From Pseudidiomarina indica (lineage in GTDB: Bacteria > Pseudomonadota > Gammaproteobacteria > Enterobacterales > Alteromonadaceae), in assembly GCF_900104245.1 (NCBI RefSeq), contig NZ_FMXN01000010.1:1-64000 (forward strand): DNA of 64,000 bases. Direction: 5' to 3'. Position numbers and translations under genes: made by a program. How positions within the stretch are numbered: the first letter of the stretch is position 1; each line of letters starts with the position of its first letter. The notes under the pieces were generated by a model. That model saw nothing but the letters and a program-made list of their open reading frames with translations, was not told the DNA's origin and made no database searches. Below, piece by piece: positions 30,365 through 40,274 of the stretch.

Positions 30365-30422
30365 CCAGTTTGGTAAGGTAAGAGAAAATAGAGGCGGTTT
30401 AAACGAGAGGTACCATAACGCT

Positions 30423-30770
30423 ATGTCAGATGTCGCACAGGCCATGCCAATTCAATTCACAGACGCTGCAGCTAATAAAGTGAAAGCGCTGATTGCTGAG
30501 GAAGAAAATCCCGCATTGAAGTTACGTGTCTACGTGACCGGTGGTGGCTGTTCAGGATTCCAGTATGGGTTTACTTTTGATGAAAACACGAACCCAGGTG
30601 ACATGGAAATTGAGAAGAATGGCGTCACTTTGGTCGTTGACCCCATGAGCCTACAATACTTGGTAGGCGGCATTGTGAACTATGAAGAAGGTTTGCAAGG
30701 CGCGCGCTTTTTCGTCGAGAATCCAAATGCGACGACTACCTGTGGTTGTGGGTCAAGTTTCTCCATCTAA
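30423..30770 (+). CDS. erpA: Iron-sulfur cluster insertion protein ErpA
   Basis: A 115-residue A-type carrier that delivers Fe-S clusters to target enzymes, for example those of isoprenoid synthesis. The three cluster cysteines are in GGGCSGF (about residue 43) and TTCGCGSSF (about 107 and 109). Length is the family norm (114). I start at 30423; an upstream frame from 30294 overlaps the DUF6776 gene. The GAGAGG site is somewhat distant (12 bases). Confidence 0.95.
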   Translation: MSDVAQAMPIQFTDAAANKVKALIAEEENPALKLRVYVTGGGCSGFQYGFTFDENTNPGDMEIEKNGVTLVVDPMSLQYLVGGIVNYEEGLQGARFFVENPNATTTCGCGSSFSI

Positions 30771-30830
30771 GGATGAGATCATGCGCTCCGTCGGTTAGAA
30801 TGGTGACACACATTCTAAGCGAGGTATTTT

Positions 30831-32141
30831 ATGAGCGCATACTCAGACCATATCGCGACCGTTCAGGCGAGATTCGATGCTGCCTTAGCAGCAACTGGCC
30901 ATGAAGCGGTCTTCATTTACGCGGGGCAACCGCGCAACGCATTTCTAGATGATAATGCCGCACCATTTCGGGTCAATCCATTATTTAAGTATTGGGTTCC
31001 CATCACTGAAAACCCTCAAAGTGCGCTGTACTATCAACCCGGACACCAACCCGTTGTCTTTTTGTATCAACCCCGTGATTACTGGCATGCAACGCCCGTA
31101 GTACCTGCTGGGGATTGGCAACAGCATGTTGATTTAGTCGTTATTGACGACATCAATAAAATTCCTGCGTGGTTGGGTGAGCGCCTCAGCAAGGCGGCGT
31201 TTATCGGTGAAGACTTTGCTGAGCCTGTCGCCAGCTGGAAGGTTGCTGCACGCAACCCGGCTGCACTGATTGACCACTTGCACTATCACCGAGCGGTAAA
31301 AACAGCTTGGGAACTCGACAACATGCGCCACGCAAACCGCTTGGCTGCGACCGCTCATTTGGCGGCTCGTGATGCATTTTTTGCTGGCGCAAGTGAATTG
31401 GAAATTCACCATGCGTATTTAGCCGCGATTAATGTCCGTGAAAGCCAAGTTCCATATAACAGCATTGTGGCATTAAACGAAAATGGCGCGGTGTTGCATT
31501 ACGATAACTATGGCACTCAAGCGCCCGCTGAAGCGCGTTCATTTTTGATTGATGCAGGTGCCCTTTATCAAGGTTATTGCGCCGACATTACTCGTACCTA
31601 TAGCCGTGAAAATGGATTCTTCCAAGAATTGATTGAAGCGATGGATACGGCGCAACAGCAATTAATTAGCGAGATTAAGCCGGGTGTGAATTATCTGGAT
31701 TATCATGTGAGTCAGCACCTGAAAATTGCCAAAATTTTGAGCGACTTCGGGTTTGTGAAAGGCACGCCTGAAAGTATTTATGAGCAAGGCTATAGCAGTG
31801 CTTTCTTCCCACACGGCCTTGGTCACTTGATTGGTTTGCAAGTGCATGATGTCGGCGGTTTCTTGGCGAATGATGCCGGTGAGACGATTTCACGCAATGA
31901 GCGCCACCCGTTTTTACGTTTGCTACGCGATGTTGAAGTGGGTCAGGTCTTTACCATTGAGCCGGGGTTATATGTGGTCGATCAACTCTTGGAAGAGTTT
32001 GCAGGCAACGCTGACTTTAATTGGGACCGAATTGCGGAGCTTCGTCCGTATGGTGGTATTCGAATTGAAGACAGTGTGGTTGTTGGCGTGAACGGTGATA
32101 ACGAAAACTTATCGCGTGATGCTTTCGCTGCAATTCAGTAG
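30831..32141 (+). CDS. pepQ: Xaa-Pro dipeptidase
   Basis: A 436-residue M24B metallopeptidase cleaving dipeptides with C-terminal proline. The creatinase-like N-domain precedes a pita-bread fold with metal ligands in LIDAGALYQGYCADITRTYS, FPHGLGHLIGLQVHD, and TIEPGLYV. Length matches E. coli PepQ (443). GCGAGG precedes the ATG. Its stop is followed by a 10-bp hairpin shared with the end of anmK. Confidence 0.95.
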   Translation: MSAYSDHIATVQARFDAALAATGHEAVFIYAGQPRNAFLDDNAAPFRVNPLFKYWVPITENPQSALYYQPGHQPVVFLYQPRDYWHATPVVPAGDWQQHVDLVVIDDINKIPAWLGERLSKAAFIGEDFAEPVASWKVAARNPAALIDHLHYHRAVKTAWELDNMRHANRLAATAHLAARDAFFAGASELEIHHAYLAAINVRESQVPYNSIVALNENGAVLHYDNYGTQAPAEARSFLIDAGALYQGYCADITRTYSRENGFFQELIEAMDTAQQQLISEIKPGVNYLDYHVSQHLKIAKILSDFGFVKGTPESIYEQGYSSAFFPHGLGHLIGLQVHDVGGFLANDAGETISRNERHPFLRLLRDVEVGQVFTIEPGLYVVDQLLEEFAGNADFNWDRIAELRPYGGIRIEDSVVVGVNGDNENLSRDAFAAIQ

Positions 32142-32164
32142 TCCCTTAAGGAAACCTTAAGGGA
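32142..32164. repeat. Perfect hairpin between convergent pepQ and anmK
   Basis: TCCCTTAAGG-AAA-CCTTAAGGGA, a 10-bp perfect stem, begins at the base after the pepQ stop and includes the anmK stop codon. There is no T-run on either strand, so it may protect 3' ends or terminate weakly in both directions. Confidence 0.55.
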
Positions 32165-33281
32165 GGTATAACCCTCCTAAAATGGCCGGACGACTCGCTC
32201 CGGTCACTGCAGGCAAGTTGCCTGGTTGGCGCGTCATAAAACAACGTGCGAGCCAGGCGAATGCCATCGCTTCCACATGTTGTGGGTCCACTCCTAGGGT
32301 ATCGGTGGAATGCCAGCCGAGCGCCGGTGCTAAGCGCTTAAACGCTGCTTGTAAAACCGGGTTAGCAACCCCTCCGCCAGCCACAAAGACTTCGTGAGGC
32401 AACTGGGGCAACCAGCGCTGTATTGCATCAATCACGGTGCGTGCCGTTAATTCGACCAAGGTTGCTTGGATATCGGCGGGGGCATAAGCATTGAGATCAC
32501 CGCTGAGTTGATGCAGCCACGCGAGATTAAAATCATCACGCCCGGTACTTTTGGGAGGGGCTTGATGAAAGTAATCAAACGCCAGCCATTGCGCTAACAA
32601 CGACTCACAAACCTGACCTTGTGTGGCAAACTGCCCATCGCGGTCGTAGCTTTCTGCTGCCTTCGGGTGACAATGCCGATACCACTGATCCAGCAAGGTA
32701 TTCGCAGGCCCGGTATCAAAGCCTAACACTTGCTCAGCACTGCCCGGAAGCCAAGTAATATTGGCAATGCCACCGAGATTCACAATCACCCGAGGCACCT
32801 CGGGTTGCTTAAACATGGCTTGATGAAAAGCCGGCACCAAGGGTGCTCCTTGGCCTCCTAAGGCCATATCTTTACGACGAAAATCAGCCACCACTGGAAT
32901 ACCTGTTTGTACCGCAAGGGTATTGGGATCCCCAAGTTGGATGGTATAAGCAGGGTGACCTTCAGGGTGATGACGAATGGTTTGCCCATGGCTACCAATG
33001 GCTTGAATACGCGTTGGCTCAACAGCGCATGTGGTCAGAAGTTGCTGTACGGTGGTGGCGCAAAACTCAGCAAAGAGCTGATCCGCCTCGGCCAGCTGGT
33101 GAATTTCATTGGTTGCTGGTTGACACAATCGGTGAAGACGTTGTGCTAGTGGGGTCGGAATCGGAGCATGGGAATGCGCAATGAGTTCTGGGGCTGAACC
33201 GCTGAAATCTACCAGCACGACATCAAGGCCATCCATGCTGGTGCCGGACATCAGCCCGAGGTAGAACTCTTGCGTCATCAT
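32157..33281 (-). CDS. anmK: Anhydro-N-acetylmuramic acid kinase
   Basis: A 374-residue kinase opening and phosphorylating 1,6-anhydroMurNAc from murein turnover to MurNAc-6-phosphate. It starts FYLGLMSGTSMDGLDVVLVDF, with FDTGPANTLLDQW and VAGGGVANP typical of the family; E. coli AnmK is 369. The start codon overlaps the mepM stop by one base (TAATGATG, two possible ATGs), so it is coupled to mepM. Confidence 0.95.
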   Translation of the reverse strand: MMTQEFYLGLMSGTSMDGLDVVLVDFSGSAPELIAHSHAPIPTPLAQRLHRLCQPATNEIHQLAEADQLFAEFCATTVQQLLTTCAVEPTRIQAIGSHGQTIRHHPEGHPAYTIQLGDPNTLAVQTGIPVVADFRRKDMALGGQGAPLVPAFHQAMFKQPEVPRVIVNLGGIANITWLPGSAEQVLGFDTGPANTLLDQWYRHCHPKAAESYDRDGQFATQGQVCESLLAQWLAFDYFHQAPPKSTGRDDFNLAWLHQLSGDLNAYAPADIQATLVELTARTVIDAIQRWLPQLPHEVFVAGGGVANPVLQAAFKRLAPALGWHSTDTLGVDPQHVEAMAFAWLARCFMTRQPGNLPAVTGASRPAILGGLYLP

Positions 33282-34612
33282 TAGAGCATGGCCAAATAGA
33301 GCCGCTTACTATCGTTTAATACTGCGAGGCGTTCTTGAACGGTGGCACGGAATACCGGTAACTCATCGGCCACTAATGACTCTGCCTGAGGCAATTTAAC
33401 AGTGCGCGGATTGCGGTGCACGCCATCCACTAAAAATTCATAGTGCAGATGAGGCCCTGTAACGCGGCCTGTGGCTCCTACGCGACCGATCAAATCACCT
33501 TGTTTGACTCGCTGTCCATTCTTGACCAAACGCTTGCTCAAGTGGAGGTACTTGGTGACATAGCGCTCACCATGCTGAATAAATACGTAGTGACCGTTGA
33601 GGTTGTTGTAGGCGCTGGCAATGACTTTACCTGCACCAGAGGCCATGACGGGCGTTCCTACCGGGGCGGCATAGTCAATACCGTTGTGTGGCCTAACTTG
33701 CCCGGTGACTGGGTGCAGTCGGCGCGGGTTAAAGTTGGAACTAATATAGTTAAACTTCACCGGCGAGCGTAGGAATGATTTACGCATGGCTCGGCCTTGC
33801 GCATTATAAAACTCGTCATTGGTATGGCGGAATGCTTGATAGTGTTCACCGCGGTTGACGAATTCAGCCGCTAAAATGCGACCATAGCCGATAAACTCAC
33901 CTTCAGCGTACTGCTTCTCGAAAAGGACGCTGAATTCATCCCCTTCGCGTAAATCCAAGGCAAAGTCGATATCCCAACCGAAGATATCAGCAATACTCAT
34001 GATTTGGCCTTCGGTTAACCCCGCGTCAATACCCGCATTCCAAAAGCTGCTTTGGATTCGAGCATGGGCTGTTTCGGTACGGATTTCTATGGCAACGGAT
34101 TCAATTTCGCTGACGAATCCATTGTCAGTGCGCGAGACAATCAGCGTATCGGTTGCATTCATCTGGTAGGCTAACTGCACTAATTCATCGTTTTCGTCAC
34201 GAGCAAAGCGCAGAGTATCGCCAGGATGAATTCTTCGTAACACTTTATCGGCTTGTGGATCTTGGGTGACACGGTACAACTGCTGGGGGCTGAACCCCAT
34301 GTGATCGAAAATACGGGCCAGCGAATCGCCACTGCGAACTTCGTAGCCACTCCAACGAATGCTGGCTTCATTGGATTGCTCGGCATTTTCAGCAGGTGAG
34401 CTTACTTGCAACGGCAGCTGATAGCGTTGGCCAAGAATCAATTCTTGTTGATCAATCACTTTTGGTGCATCGGCATGACGGGATGCCGTTGCTGGGTCGG
34501 AAGGTAGCAGCAATGCAAGTAGTATCAAGACACAGACAAGGCTGAGCAAGACCTGATGCCGACGAGGTAAAGCGGCAATAAACCGAGTAATTGACGTTGG
34601 AATTGACATCAT
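33281..34612 (-). CDS. mepM: Murein DD-endopeptidase, MepM-like (M23)
   Basis: A 443-residue membrane-anchored hydrolase that cuts peptide cross-links so new glycan can be inserted. An N-terminal membrane helix (about 20-38) precedes an OapA/LysM-like region (GDSLARIFDHMGF) and a C-terminal M23 domain with HNGIDYAAPVG, then HLHYEF with the zinc histidines. Length agrees with E. coli MepM (440). It is divergent from tyrS, as in many Gammaproteobacteria, and coupled to anmK. Confidence 0.94.
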   Translation of the reverse strand: MMSIPTSITRFIAALPRRHQVLLSLVCVLILLALLLPSDPATASRHADAPKVIDQQELILGQRYQLPLQVSSPAENAEQSNEASIRWSGYEVRSGDSLARIFDHMGFSPQQLYRVTQDPQADKVLRRIHPGDTLRFARDENDELVQLAYQMNATDTLIVSRTDNGFVSEIESVAIEIRTETAHARIQSSFWNAGIDAGLTEGQIMSIADIFGWDIDFALDLREGDEFSVLFEKQYAEGEFIGYGRILAAEFVNRGEHYQAFRHTNDEFYNAQGRAMRKSFLRSPVKFNYISSNFNPRRLHPVTGQVRPHNGIDYAAPVGTPVMASGAGKVIASAYNNLNGHYVFIQHGERYVTKYLHLSKRLVKNGQRVKQGDLIGRVGATGRVTGPHLHYEFLVDGVHRNPRTVKLPQAESLVADELPVFRATVQERLAVLNDSKRLYLAML

Positions 34613-34651
34613 AACGTTCCGATTGTTAGCGCATCTTCTTTTTCTAGTAAG

Positions 34652-34657
34652 ATTATA
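34652..34657 (-). promoter_or_regulatory. Candidate -10 box for mepM-anmK
   Basis: A perfect TATAAT on the minus strand lies ~40 bases upstream of the mepM ATG. No good -35 hexamer is seen at the proper distance. Confidence 0.35.
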
Positions 34658-34714
34658 GAGTGCAGAATAATACGAAATATGGCGAGTTTCCAGTCAATTT
34701 ACGAATAATTACGC

Positions 34715-34743
34715 TTAAAAGACTTCTTGAAATAACATACAAT
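34715..34743 (+). promoter_or_regulatory. Candidate promoter for tyrS
   Basis: TTAAAA (34715-34720), a 17-base spacer and TACAAT (34738-34743) precede the tyrS ATG by 45 bases. Confidence 0.38.
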
Positions 34744-34788
34744 GCAAGGGTTACAGCGTTTTTTCATTTCAGTAAGGGGAAGTAGAAC

Positions 34789-35991
34789 ATGATCGTGTCA
34801 GCGGTGGAGGCGTTTGAACAAATCGCACGTGGTACCGAAGAAATTCTTTTAGCCGATGAGTTAAAGGAAAAGTTGGCAAGTGGTAAGCCTTTGATTATCA
34901 AAGCTGGTTTTGATCCAACTGCCCCCGATTTACACCTTGGCCATACCGTATTAATCAACAAGCTACGGGTATTTCAAGACCTCGGTCATCAAGTGGTGTT
35001 TTTGATTGGTGACTTTACTGGAATGATCGGTGACCCCACCGGAAAAAACGTCACGCGTAAACCGTTATCTCGCGACGATGTGTTAGCGAACGCAGAAACC
35101 TACAAGGACCAAGTGTTTAAGATTCTTGATCCGGCCAAAACTGTGATTCGTTTTAACTCCGAATGGATGAATGAGTTAGGTGCTGCTGGCATGATCAAAC
35201 TGGCGGCCCGTCAAACCGTGGCCCGAATGCTGGAACGGGATGATTTTAAAAAGCGCTATGCGGCAGAACAACCGATTGCCATTCATGAGTTCTTATACCC
35301 CTTGGTGCAAGGTTGGGATTCGGTGGCATTAAAAGCCGATATTGAATTAGGTGGAACCGACCAGCGCTTCAACTTGCTGATGGGTCGTGAGTTGCAAAAA
35401 GACGAAGGCCAACGCCCACAAACTGTCATCATGGTGCCTTTATTGGAAGGCTTAGATGGCGTGCAAAAAATGTCAAAATCCCTAGGCAACTACATTGGCA
35501 TTACCGAACCTGCGAATGAAATGTTTGGGAAAGTGATGTCAGTTTCTGATGAGTTAATGTGGCGCTACTATGAGTTACTGAGTTTCCGCCCTCTGGCAGA
35601 AATCGAGCAATTCAAGCAAGCGGTTGCTGATGGGGCGAACCCACGTGATTTCAAAGTGCTGTTAGCGAAGGAAATTATCACCCGCTTCCATGATGAAGCT
35701 GCGGCAGAAACGGCTGAGCAAGACTTTATCCAACGCTTTAGTAAAAATGCCTTACCAGACGAAATGCCTGAGTTCACCTTAACGACCGAAAATGGCGAAC
35801 TACCCATTGGCCATGTGTTGCGCGAAGCAGAGTTAGTGAGCTCGACGTCAGAAGCGATGCGTATGATTAAGCAGGGTGGCGTGAAAATTGATGGTGAGAA
35901 GGTAACGGACACAAAACTGCTGTGCCACGCTGGTACGGAAGCGGTTTACCAAGTCGGTAAACGTAAGTTTGCGCGGATCACGTTGCGCTAG
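34789..35991 (+). CDS. tyrS: Tyrosine-tRNA ligase
   Basis: A 400-residue class I synthetase charging tRNA(Tyr). The HIGH motif is HLGH at 49-52 and KMSKS is at 227-231; an S4 RNA-binding domain forms the C-terminus. The shorter length and [14 protein letters not shown] start point to the TyrZ-like subtype rather than the 424-residue E. coli TyrS; that subtype call is from memory. GGGGAAG precedes the ATG. It is convergent with apaH, overlapping by 14 bases. Confidence 0.95.
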   Translation: MIVSAVEAFEQIARGTEEILLADELKEKLASGKPLIIKAGFDPTAPDLHLGHTVLINKLRVFQDLGHQVVFLIGDFTGMIGDPTGKNVTRKPLSRDDVLANAETYKDQVFKILDPAKTVIRFNSEWMNELGAAGMIKLAARQTVARMLERDDFKKRYAAEQPIAIHEFLYPLVQGWDSVALKADIELGGTDQRFNLLMGRELQKDEGQRPQTVIMVPLLEGLDGVQKMSKSLGNYIGITEPANEMFGKVMSVSDELMWRYYELLSFRPLAEIEQFKQAVADGANPRDFKVLLAKEIITRFHDEAAAETAEQDFIQRFSKNALPDEMPEFTLTTENGELPIGHVLREAELVSSTSEAMRMIKQGGVKIDGEKVTDTKLLCHAGTEAVYQVGKRKFARITLR

Positions 35992-36814
35992 TTGTCTCAC
36001 CCGGTTGAGTAATGCGGTGGCCCGATGGCCACTGCATTAACGTCAGATAAGCTCCCCAAACACACCCCGTATCAAGACCAATAATATCTTTGCGCTGAGT
36101 TGCGCCCATAAGGGCTGCCCAGTGACCAAACACGATGGTTGTCGAACTCTCAGGACGTAAGTCAAACCACGGCTTCAGGGTTGAGGGCACGGTGGGATCT
36201 GTGGGGGCTGTTTTTACCCGCAAGTCCAAGTTCCCTTGAGCGTCGCAGAAACGCATCCGAGTCAACGCATTAATCATAAATCGCCAGCGCTCTCTAGCCA
36301 CTAATTCAGGGCTCCAGCAAGAGGGTTTATTGCCGTACATGGCGCTCAAAAACTCTGCTAGTTGCCCTTGTTGCCAGGCGCAGATGAGTGCTTGGTGTGC
36401 CTCTTCCGCATAGCGTTCTGCGTCATCAATCGACCACCCTGGGTAAATGCCAGCATGGGTCATCACCAAATGGTCATCACGGTGTAGCAAGGGGTGCTGA
36501 ATCAACCAATCGAGCCAATCCTTGCGAGCTGATTCTGTTAACGCAAGAATGTCATCCAGCCGATCCCTGGGGTCGGCCGCCCGCACCCCAGCAAGGATAG
36601 CGAGCAGATTTAAATCATGATTGCCAAGGGTGATACGCACGGCAGCACCGAGCTGGCGCAGCAGTTGCAAGCATTGTAGTGAGTTTGGCCCGCGGCCAAC
36701 GATATCCCCCACGCACCAGAGTTCATCCTGCTGTGGATCGAATGCCACTTGAGCGAGAGCCGCTTCAAGTTGCCGCGCACACCCCTGAATGTCCCCAACG
36801 AGATAGCGTGCCAT
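35978..36814 (-). CDS. apaH: Diadenosine tetraphosphatase
   Basis: A 278-residue metallophosphoesterase splitting Ap4A symmetrically; it also removes Np4 caps from RNA. Motifs GDIQGC (7-12), [10 protein letters not shown] and GNHD bind the two metals; E. coli ApaH is 280. It is the last gene of the lptD operon, six bases after apaG. Its last codons overlap the end of tyrS. Confidence 0.96.
   Translation of the reverse strand: MARYLVGDIQGCARQLEAALAQVAFDPQQDELWCVGDIVGRGPNSLQCLQLLRQLGAAVRITLGNHDLNLLAILAGVRAADPRDRLDDILALTESARKDWLDWLIQHPLLHRDDHLVMTHAGIYPGWSIDDAERYAEEAHQALICAWQQGQLAEFLSAMYGNKPSCWSPELVARERWRFMINALTRMRFCDAQGNLDLRVKTAPTDPTVPSTLKPWFDLRPESSTTIVFGHWAALMGATQRKDIIGLDTGCVWGAYLTLMQWPSGHRITQPGETTSAT
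36011..36038. repeat. Strong hairpin within the apaH 3' end, downstream of tyrS
   Basis: A 12-bp stem with one G-U pair (AATGCGGTGGCC / GGCCACTGCATT, loop CGAT) begins 20 bases after the tyrS stop. It has no T-run. It could define the tyrS mRNA end or be chance in apaH coding sequence. Confidence 0.4.
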
Positions 36815-36820
36815 GGTGAA

Positions 36821-37189
36821 TTAATGAATGATATTAGGCACCGCCAACCGAAACGTTTGGATTTCAACGTCAAAGGTTGTGCCTGTCTCTGAAACCATGG
36901 TGTAGAAGCCTTCCATCATTCCGATGGGCGTCGCAATGACTGTGCCGCTGGTGTAACTATAACTTTCGCCCGGTGCGATTGTTGGCTGCTCACCGACGAC
37001 ACCATCGCCCGCGACTCGGGTTATTTTGTGGTCGGCATCGGTAATTTTCCATGCCCGCTTTAACAATTTCACCTGATGCTCTGATTCATTGGTAATTGTG
37101 ATGGTATAGGCAAACGCATACTCACCCGCTTCCTCATTCGAGTGGGAGGCAATAAAGTGGGTTTTCACGTCAATTTTAATTTGATGCAT
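36821..37189 (-). CDS. apaG: ApaG protein (Co2+/Mg2+ efflux-associated family)
   Basis: A 122-residue single-domain beta-sandwich protein (E. coli 125). The core [13 protein letters not shown] and [20 protein letters not shown] are the family signature. Its function is debated; loss gave a cobalt phenotype in Salmonella, and the domain resembles fibronectin type III. It overlaps rsmA by 14 bases. Confidence 0.95.
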   Translation of the reverse strand: MHQIKIDVKTHFIASHSNEEAGEYAFAYTITITNESEHQVKLLKRAWKITDADHKITRVAGDGVVGEQPTIAPGESYSYTSGTVIATPIGMMEGFYTMVSETGTTFDVEIQTFRLAVPNIIH

Positions 37190-37991
37190 GATGTCCTTTG
37201 TGTTCCGTGTACCAGTTCGCCAATCGACAATAGTCTTCGATGGTTAAGGTTTCTGGGCGCGCATTGGGATCAATATTGAGCGCTTCTAATTGCTGATCAG
37301 ATAGCAATTCCTTGAGATTATTGCGAATCGTTTTCCGCCGCTGATTAAATGCAATCAGACAAATCTTATGTAAATCGGCCCGCTTGGTGACCGGGTACGG
37401 CGGATTTTCATAAGGTACCAAGCGTACCACGGCTGAATCAACTTTGGGCGCTGGCGTAAAGGCTTCTGGCGGCACCATCAACACCGGCTCGACCGCACAC
37501 GCCTGTTGAATCGCCACGCTCATTCGCCCGTAAGCTTTGGTATTGGGTTCGGCTGCTAAACGCTCGACCACCTCTTTTTGCAGCATAAAGTGCATGTCTT
37601 GGATGACATCCAATTGCTCCAGTAAATGGAAAATAAGAGGGGTGGAAATGTTATAAGGTAAGTTCCCAAATACCCGAATCGGTTGTGTTTGGGCAAACAT
37701 GCGAAAATCGGTTTTCAACGCATCACCGCGGTGCACCTTCAGCTTGTCACGCAGCTTTGGATGTTGCTCCAAACGGTCGGCGAGATCACGATCTAGTTCG
37801 ACCACGGTTAACCGCTTGACGCGGTCGGCAACCGGTTCGGTGAGCGCAGCGAGTCCTGGTCCAATTTCAACTAAATTTTCTGAGCTTTGTGGATTAATGG
37901 CATCGACAATATCGTTGATAACGAATTGATCATGCAAAAAGTTTTGTCCGAAGCGTTTCCGAGCGCGATGCCCTAAGTGTGTTTTTGTCAT
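37176..37991 (-). CDS. rsmA: 16S rRNA (A1518/A1519-N6,N6)-dimethyltransferase
   Basis: A 271-residue enzyme (E. coli KsgA 273) dimethylating two adenines near the 3' end of 16S rRNA late in small-subunit assembly. It has [11 protein letters not shown], the SAM motif [11 protein letters not shown] and the catalytic NLPYNIST. Its start overlaps the pdxA stop by four bases, so all genes from lptD to apaH form one chain. Confidence 0.97.
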   Translation of the reverse strand: MTKTHLGHRARKRFGQNFLHDQFVINDIVDAINPQSSENLVEIGPGLAALTEPVADRVKRLTVVELDRDLADRLEQHPKLRDKLKVHRGDALKTDFRMFAQTQPIRVFGNLPYNISTPLIFHLLEQLDVIQDMHFMLQKEVVERLAAEPNTKAYGRMSVAIQQACAVEPVLMVPPEAFTPAPKVDSAVVRLVPYENPPYPVTKRADLHKICLIAFNQRRKTIRNNLKELLSDQQLEALNIDPNARPETLTIEDYCRLANWYTEHKGHHASN

Positions 37992-38986
37992 CCAGTTACC
38001 ATATCAATGGCAGTTTTCACTGCTAAGACCGCACTGCGGTCATCAATTTGAGAAGTTCCAGCACGGTCGAGCGCCGTACCATGGTCAACCGACGTGCGAA
38101 TATAGGGAAGCCCTAAAGTGATGTTAATCGCTTGACCAAATCCTTTGTATTTTAACACAGGGAGCCCTTGGTCGTGATACATAGCGACAATCACATCGGC
38201 TGCAGCCAAATAATGTGGTTGAAAGATGGTGTCGGCGGGAAAAGGACCTTCCACCGCGATGCCACGGGACTGCAACGCTTCGATTGCAGGGATAATCTGG
38301 TCAATTTCTTCCCGACCTAAGTGACCTTGCTCGCCAGCGTGCGGGTTAAGCCCACACACGAAAATACGAGGGGAGGGCAAGCCCCACTTACGTTGCAAGT
38401 CGTCGTGAACAATCTGTAGCGTCGCTTCAACACGCTCTTGGGTAATTGCTTGAGCAACATCTTTGAGTGGTAAGTGAGTGGTAACGAGTGCCACTCGAAG
38501 CCCCTCCGTTGCCAACATCATGACCACCAGAGGGGTGTTGCTTTGCTCCGCAAAAAACTCGGTATGCCCGCTAAAGGAAACCCCAGCTTGGTTAATCACC
38601 CCTTTATGCACAGGTCCTGTAACAATGGCCGCAAACGCACCGCTTAAACAGCCATCATTTGCCTGTTGGAGCGTGTTAAGCACATAGGCTGCGTTCGCAG
38701 TATTCAGTTGCTGGGCAACCGCGGGTTCAGCCAGAGGAGAGGGCAACAGGGTCAGGGTTCCTGCTTGCTGGGGTTGGGCCGGATGCGCAGGATTATAGGG
38801 GCGCAGGGTTAAGGGCAGTTGGAGCTGAGCTGCGCGCTGGCGGAGTAATTCCGCATCAGCGATTGCAACCAGCTCGACCGGCCAATCCTGCTGTGCCAAC
38901 ATAACGGCGAGGTCAGGACCAATGCCGGCCGGTTCCCCGGGGGTGAAGGCAATACGAGCAACAGCAGGTTTCATCGGCTTACTCAA
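37988..38986 (-). CDS. pdxA: 4-hydroxythreonine-4-phosphate dehydrogenase
   Basis: A 332-residue NAD enzyme of pyridoxal phosphate synthesis (E. coli 329). [12 protein letters not shown] at the N-terminus, [10 protein letters not shown], and the metal-binding [13 protein letters not shown] are family signatures. It overlaps surA by eight bases upstream and rsmA by four downstream. Confidence 0.96.
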   Translation of the reverse strand: MSKPMKPAVARIAFTPGEPAGIGPDLAVMLAQQDWPVELVAIADAELLRQRAAQLQLPLTLRPYNPAHPAQPQQAGTLTLLPSPLAEPAVAQQLNTANAAYVLNTLQQANDGCLSGAFAAIVTGPVHKGVINQAGVSFSGHTEFFAEQSNTPLVVMMLATEGLRVALVTTHLPLKDVAQAITQERVEATLQIVHDDLQRKWGLPSPRIFVCGLNPHAGEQGHLGREEIDQIIPAIEALQSRGIAVEGPFPADTIFQPHYLAAADVIVAMYHDQGLPVLKYKGFGQAINITLGLPYIRTSVDHGTALDRAGTSQIDDRSAVLAVKTAIDMVTG

Positions 38987-40265
38987 TCAAAGTAGCGATG
39001 TACGCTTGATCACGCAGTTCTTGCTGCCAGTTCTCGAGTTCTTCTTGGTATTTTCTGGAAAACAGCAATTGGTACGCATAGTTTTGTTGACTGCGCTTAG
39101 TCGCATCCAACTGACGGCGTTCCAAGACTTCCACAATGTGCCAACCAAATTGTGTTTGGAACGGCTCACTAATTTCGTTAAGTGGTAACTGCTCTACTTG
39201 GCGGCGGAATTCTTCTGCATAAATGGAAGGTTCGGCCCAGCCGAGGTCTCCACCCAGAGCGGCTGAGCCGGTATCGGCTGAGTGCTCACGCGCTGCATCG
39301 GCAAAGCTGATATCGCCATTGATAATGCTCTCACGAAGCTCCACCAGTTTTTCATGAGCTTTGCGCTCAGACAAAATGATGGATGGGGTGATCAAAATAT
39401 GGCGAGCGTTTACTTCGTTGACTTCCACTTGTTGAATACCACGCACTTCGCTCACTTTAAGAATATGGAAACCGACTCCACTACGCAGTGGGCCGATTAA
39501 GTCTCCCGCACTCTTGTCACGGACTGCATCGGCAAAAAGAGTAGGCATGGCATTAATGTTCATCCAGCCCAAATCACCGCCTTCCAGCGCTCGCGGGCCT
39601 GAAGATGCAGTAATGGCAGCTTGAGCAAAGTCTGCGCCGTCGCGCAAGCGCTCTAACAGCTGCTCAGCGCGCACCCGTGTCGCTTGAACTTCATCGGCGC
39701 TTGCACCGTCACGGAAACCAACCAAAATATGGCTTAATCGATATTCAATATCGCGCTCAGACATTTGGTTCATCGCGTCCACCAAGTTGTCGATTTCTTG
39801 TGGTGAGACATAAACCCGACGTTGAACAGTCGCACGTTGCGCTTCCGCAATCGCAATCTCTTTCCGAATTGCTTCACGATAGGTGTCCCAATCGTTCCCC
39901 ATGCGGCTAATGTTCTCGCGCAATTGGTCCACGGTAATGTCTTGCTCTTGCGCAATCATGGTAAGGCCTTGCTGCAACTGCTGATCAGAAATGGTGATCC
40001 CCATGCGCTTGGCAATTTGAAATTGCAGTTCAGAGAGCACCAATCGATCCATTGCTTGAATTCGTAATACTTTATCAGAGGGCAATTGGGTGCCACTTTG
40101 GGAAAGGGAATGCTTTACTTGCTGAACCAATTGTTCGACTTCACTTTCCAACACAATCCCATCATTGACAACAACAGCCACTCTATCTAGCACTTGCTGT
40201 GCGCCGCTTAGCCCACTGAAGGCAAGTAATGTGACGGCGATGATACCCTTTACAAATTTACCCAT
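38979..40265 (-). CDS. surA: Periplasmic chaperone and peptidyl-prolyl isomerase SurA
   Basis: A 428-residue protein (E. coli SurA 428) escorting outer-membrane proteins, including LptD, through the periplasm. A signal peptide ends near SGA-Q (22). The N-terminal chaperone domain (~25-170) is followed by two parvulin domains (about 173-275 and 284-382) and a C-terminal strand region. It follows lptD by nine bases. Confidence 0.96.
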   Translation of the reverse strand: MGKFVKGIIAVTLLAFSGLSGAQQVLDRVAVVVNDGIVLESEVEQLVQQVKHSLSQSGTQLPSDKVLRIQAMDRLVLSELQFQIAKRMGITISDQQLQQGLTMIAQEQDITVDQLRENISRMGNDWDTYREAIRKEIAIAEAQRATVQRRVYVSPQEIDNLVDAMNQMSERDIEYRLSHILVGFRDGASADEVQATRVRAEQLLERLRDGADFAQAAITASSGPRALEGGDLGWMNINAMPTLFADAVRDKSAGDLIGPLRSGVGFHILKVSEVRGIQQVEVNEVNARHILITPSIILSERKAHEKLVELRESIINGDISFADAAREHSADTGSAALGGDLGWAEPSIYAEEFRRQVEQLPLNEISEPFQTQFGWHIVEVLERRQLDATKRSQQNYAYQLLFSRKYQEELENWQQELRDQAYIATLIE

Positions 40266-40274
40266 GAATACTAC

